Shown here: positions 63,545-64,000 of the stretch, in pieces | How positions within the stretch are numbered: position 1 is the stretch's first letter | Layout: every line of letters starts with the position of its first letter | Assembly: GCA_030144965.1 (NCBI GenBank) | Contig: JAMPUU010000018.1 | Coordinates: forward strand, 62,001 to 126,000 | Length of the DNA stretch: 64,000 bases | Direction of reading: 5' to 3' | DNA from: Nitrospira sp. BO4 | Lineage (GTDB): Bacteria; Nitrospirota; Nitrospiria; Nitrospirales; Nitrospiraceae | Program-made: the position numbers and the translations under genes | The notes under the pieces: model-generated | What the model saw: the letters and a program-made list of their open reading frames with translations, nothing else | Database searches by the model: none | What the model was told of the DNA's origin: nothing

Positions 63545-63754
63545 CTAACAAGGCTTCTTTTGTCCTTGCATCCGCGCCTGTTCCAACTCGGTCTGCTTAC
63601 GCATATGCTCGAGTTCAAGCTGGAACTGGCGTTCCCGTTCATCATTCAGGCGTGGAGGCCTCGCGTTACCTCCGAACCCGTCTTTCCCGGCTGCCTGTAC
63701 GCCCATCGAGGTCAGCAGTACACCGATCATGGCGCCAAGTATGAAATTCCGCAT
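63545..63754 (-). CDS. Small secreted hypothetical protein, 69 aa
   Basis: A signal peptide (about 22 residues ending VQAA) is followed by a basic, Gln/Glu-rich helix. The ATG has GGAGGCAGCG upstream. It may be a small periplasmic chaperone-like or structural peptide, but no family is seen. Confidence 0.6.
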   Translation of the reverse strand: MRNFILGAMIGVLLTSMGVQAAGKDGFGGNARPPRLNDERERQFQLELEHMRKQTELEQARMQGQKKPC

Positions 63755-64000
63755 CGCTGCCTCCGTCGTGCTCCTTTCTGAATTCGGACCACCATCACGC
63801 AGTTCATTGCGCTATCGAGTGAACGGCGCATTGTAATCGATCCAGCTGTGGATACCATAGAGGCTCTTTTACTCTGTTGTAGAGGGCCAATGGCGGTTGC
63901 CTTGACTCCATTTCCATCGCTTTGCTAGAGTGTCCAATCCAAGTCTAAGCGATTGAAAGTTCCACTGTTTCTGAACCGTTTTACGAACCACCCTGAGGCA

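Overview
The window looks like a chromosomal segment of a free-living Gram-negative bacterium with roughly 58% GC. The combination of genes best fits the Nitrospira lineage (phylum Nitrospirota): hopanoid genes hpnD/hpnE, a B12-dependent ribonucleotide reductase, an HD-GYP protein, many lipoproteins and a monohaem cytochrome c. This assignment is inference from gene content; no rRNA marker is present. I found no rRNA, tRNA, CRISPR array, prophage or insertion sequence.

Layout. 0-1.4 kb: small genes (RRM RNA-binding protein, tiny membrane protein, hypotheticals). 1.9-3.7 kb: DEAD-box RNA helicase and a PilZ protein. 3.7-13.9 kb (minus): an envelope/isoprenoid run uppS-cdsA-dxr-rseP-proS, then a GspE/PilB-type ATPase broken by one in-frame TAA, then an MltC-like lipoprotein. 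14-19.8 kb: the TldD/TldE protease pair, dienelactone hydrolase, family-4 uracil-DNA glycosylase and hypotheticals. 19.9-24.5 kb (minus): HAD phosphatase, cobalamin-binding protein, hpnD, hpnE, preceded by an SH3-like membrane protein. 24.6-36.7 kb: class II ribonucleotide reductase, YjbQ, a Cys-rich-repeat protein, a membrane Ser/Thr kinase, a PHP phosphoesterase, a FolB-methyltransferase fusion, an HD-GYP/HEAT pair, an SGNH esterase and a thioredoxin-like protein.

36.9-46.9 kb (all minus) is the most unusual region. Three long secreted CSLREA/right-handed beta-helix paralogues with nearly identical 3' ends are followed by an STN-domain protein. Then comes a compact RiPP operon: lasso-type B2 peptidase, a 60-aa precursor overlapping it, an HprK-like kinase, a radical SAM enzyme, a PqqD-like recognition protein and a nucleotidyltransferase. 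It uses lasso-pathway parts, but no asparagine-synthetase-like lasso cyclase is present and the predicted core has no Asp or Glu to close a lasso ring. It is a candidate for an undescribed RiPP class.

47.8-57.5 kb: zwf and gnd (oxidative pentose phosphate pathway), a nucleotidyltransferase, threonine aldolase, an ATP/ADP-antiporter-like transporter, a lipoprotein, a ProA-like protein whose catalytic Cys position is Ser, and a methyltransferase. 57.7-61.6 kb (plus): an apparent operon of two lipoproteins, a helical protein and two proteins that together resemble a copper amine oxidase split in two. 61.6-64 kb: sparse, with tiny genes and a monohaem cytochrome c. Four intergenic palindromic elements of one family (66-170 bp) are scattered through the window.
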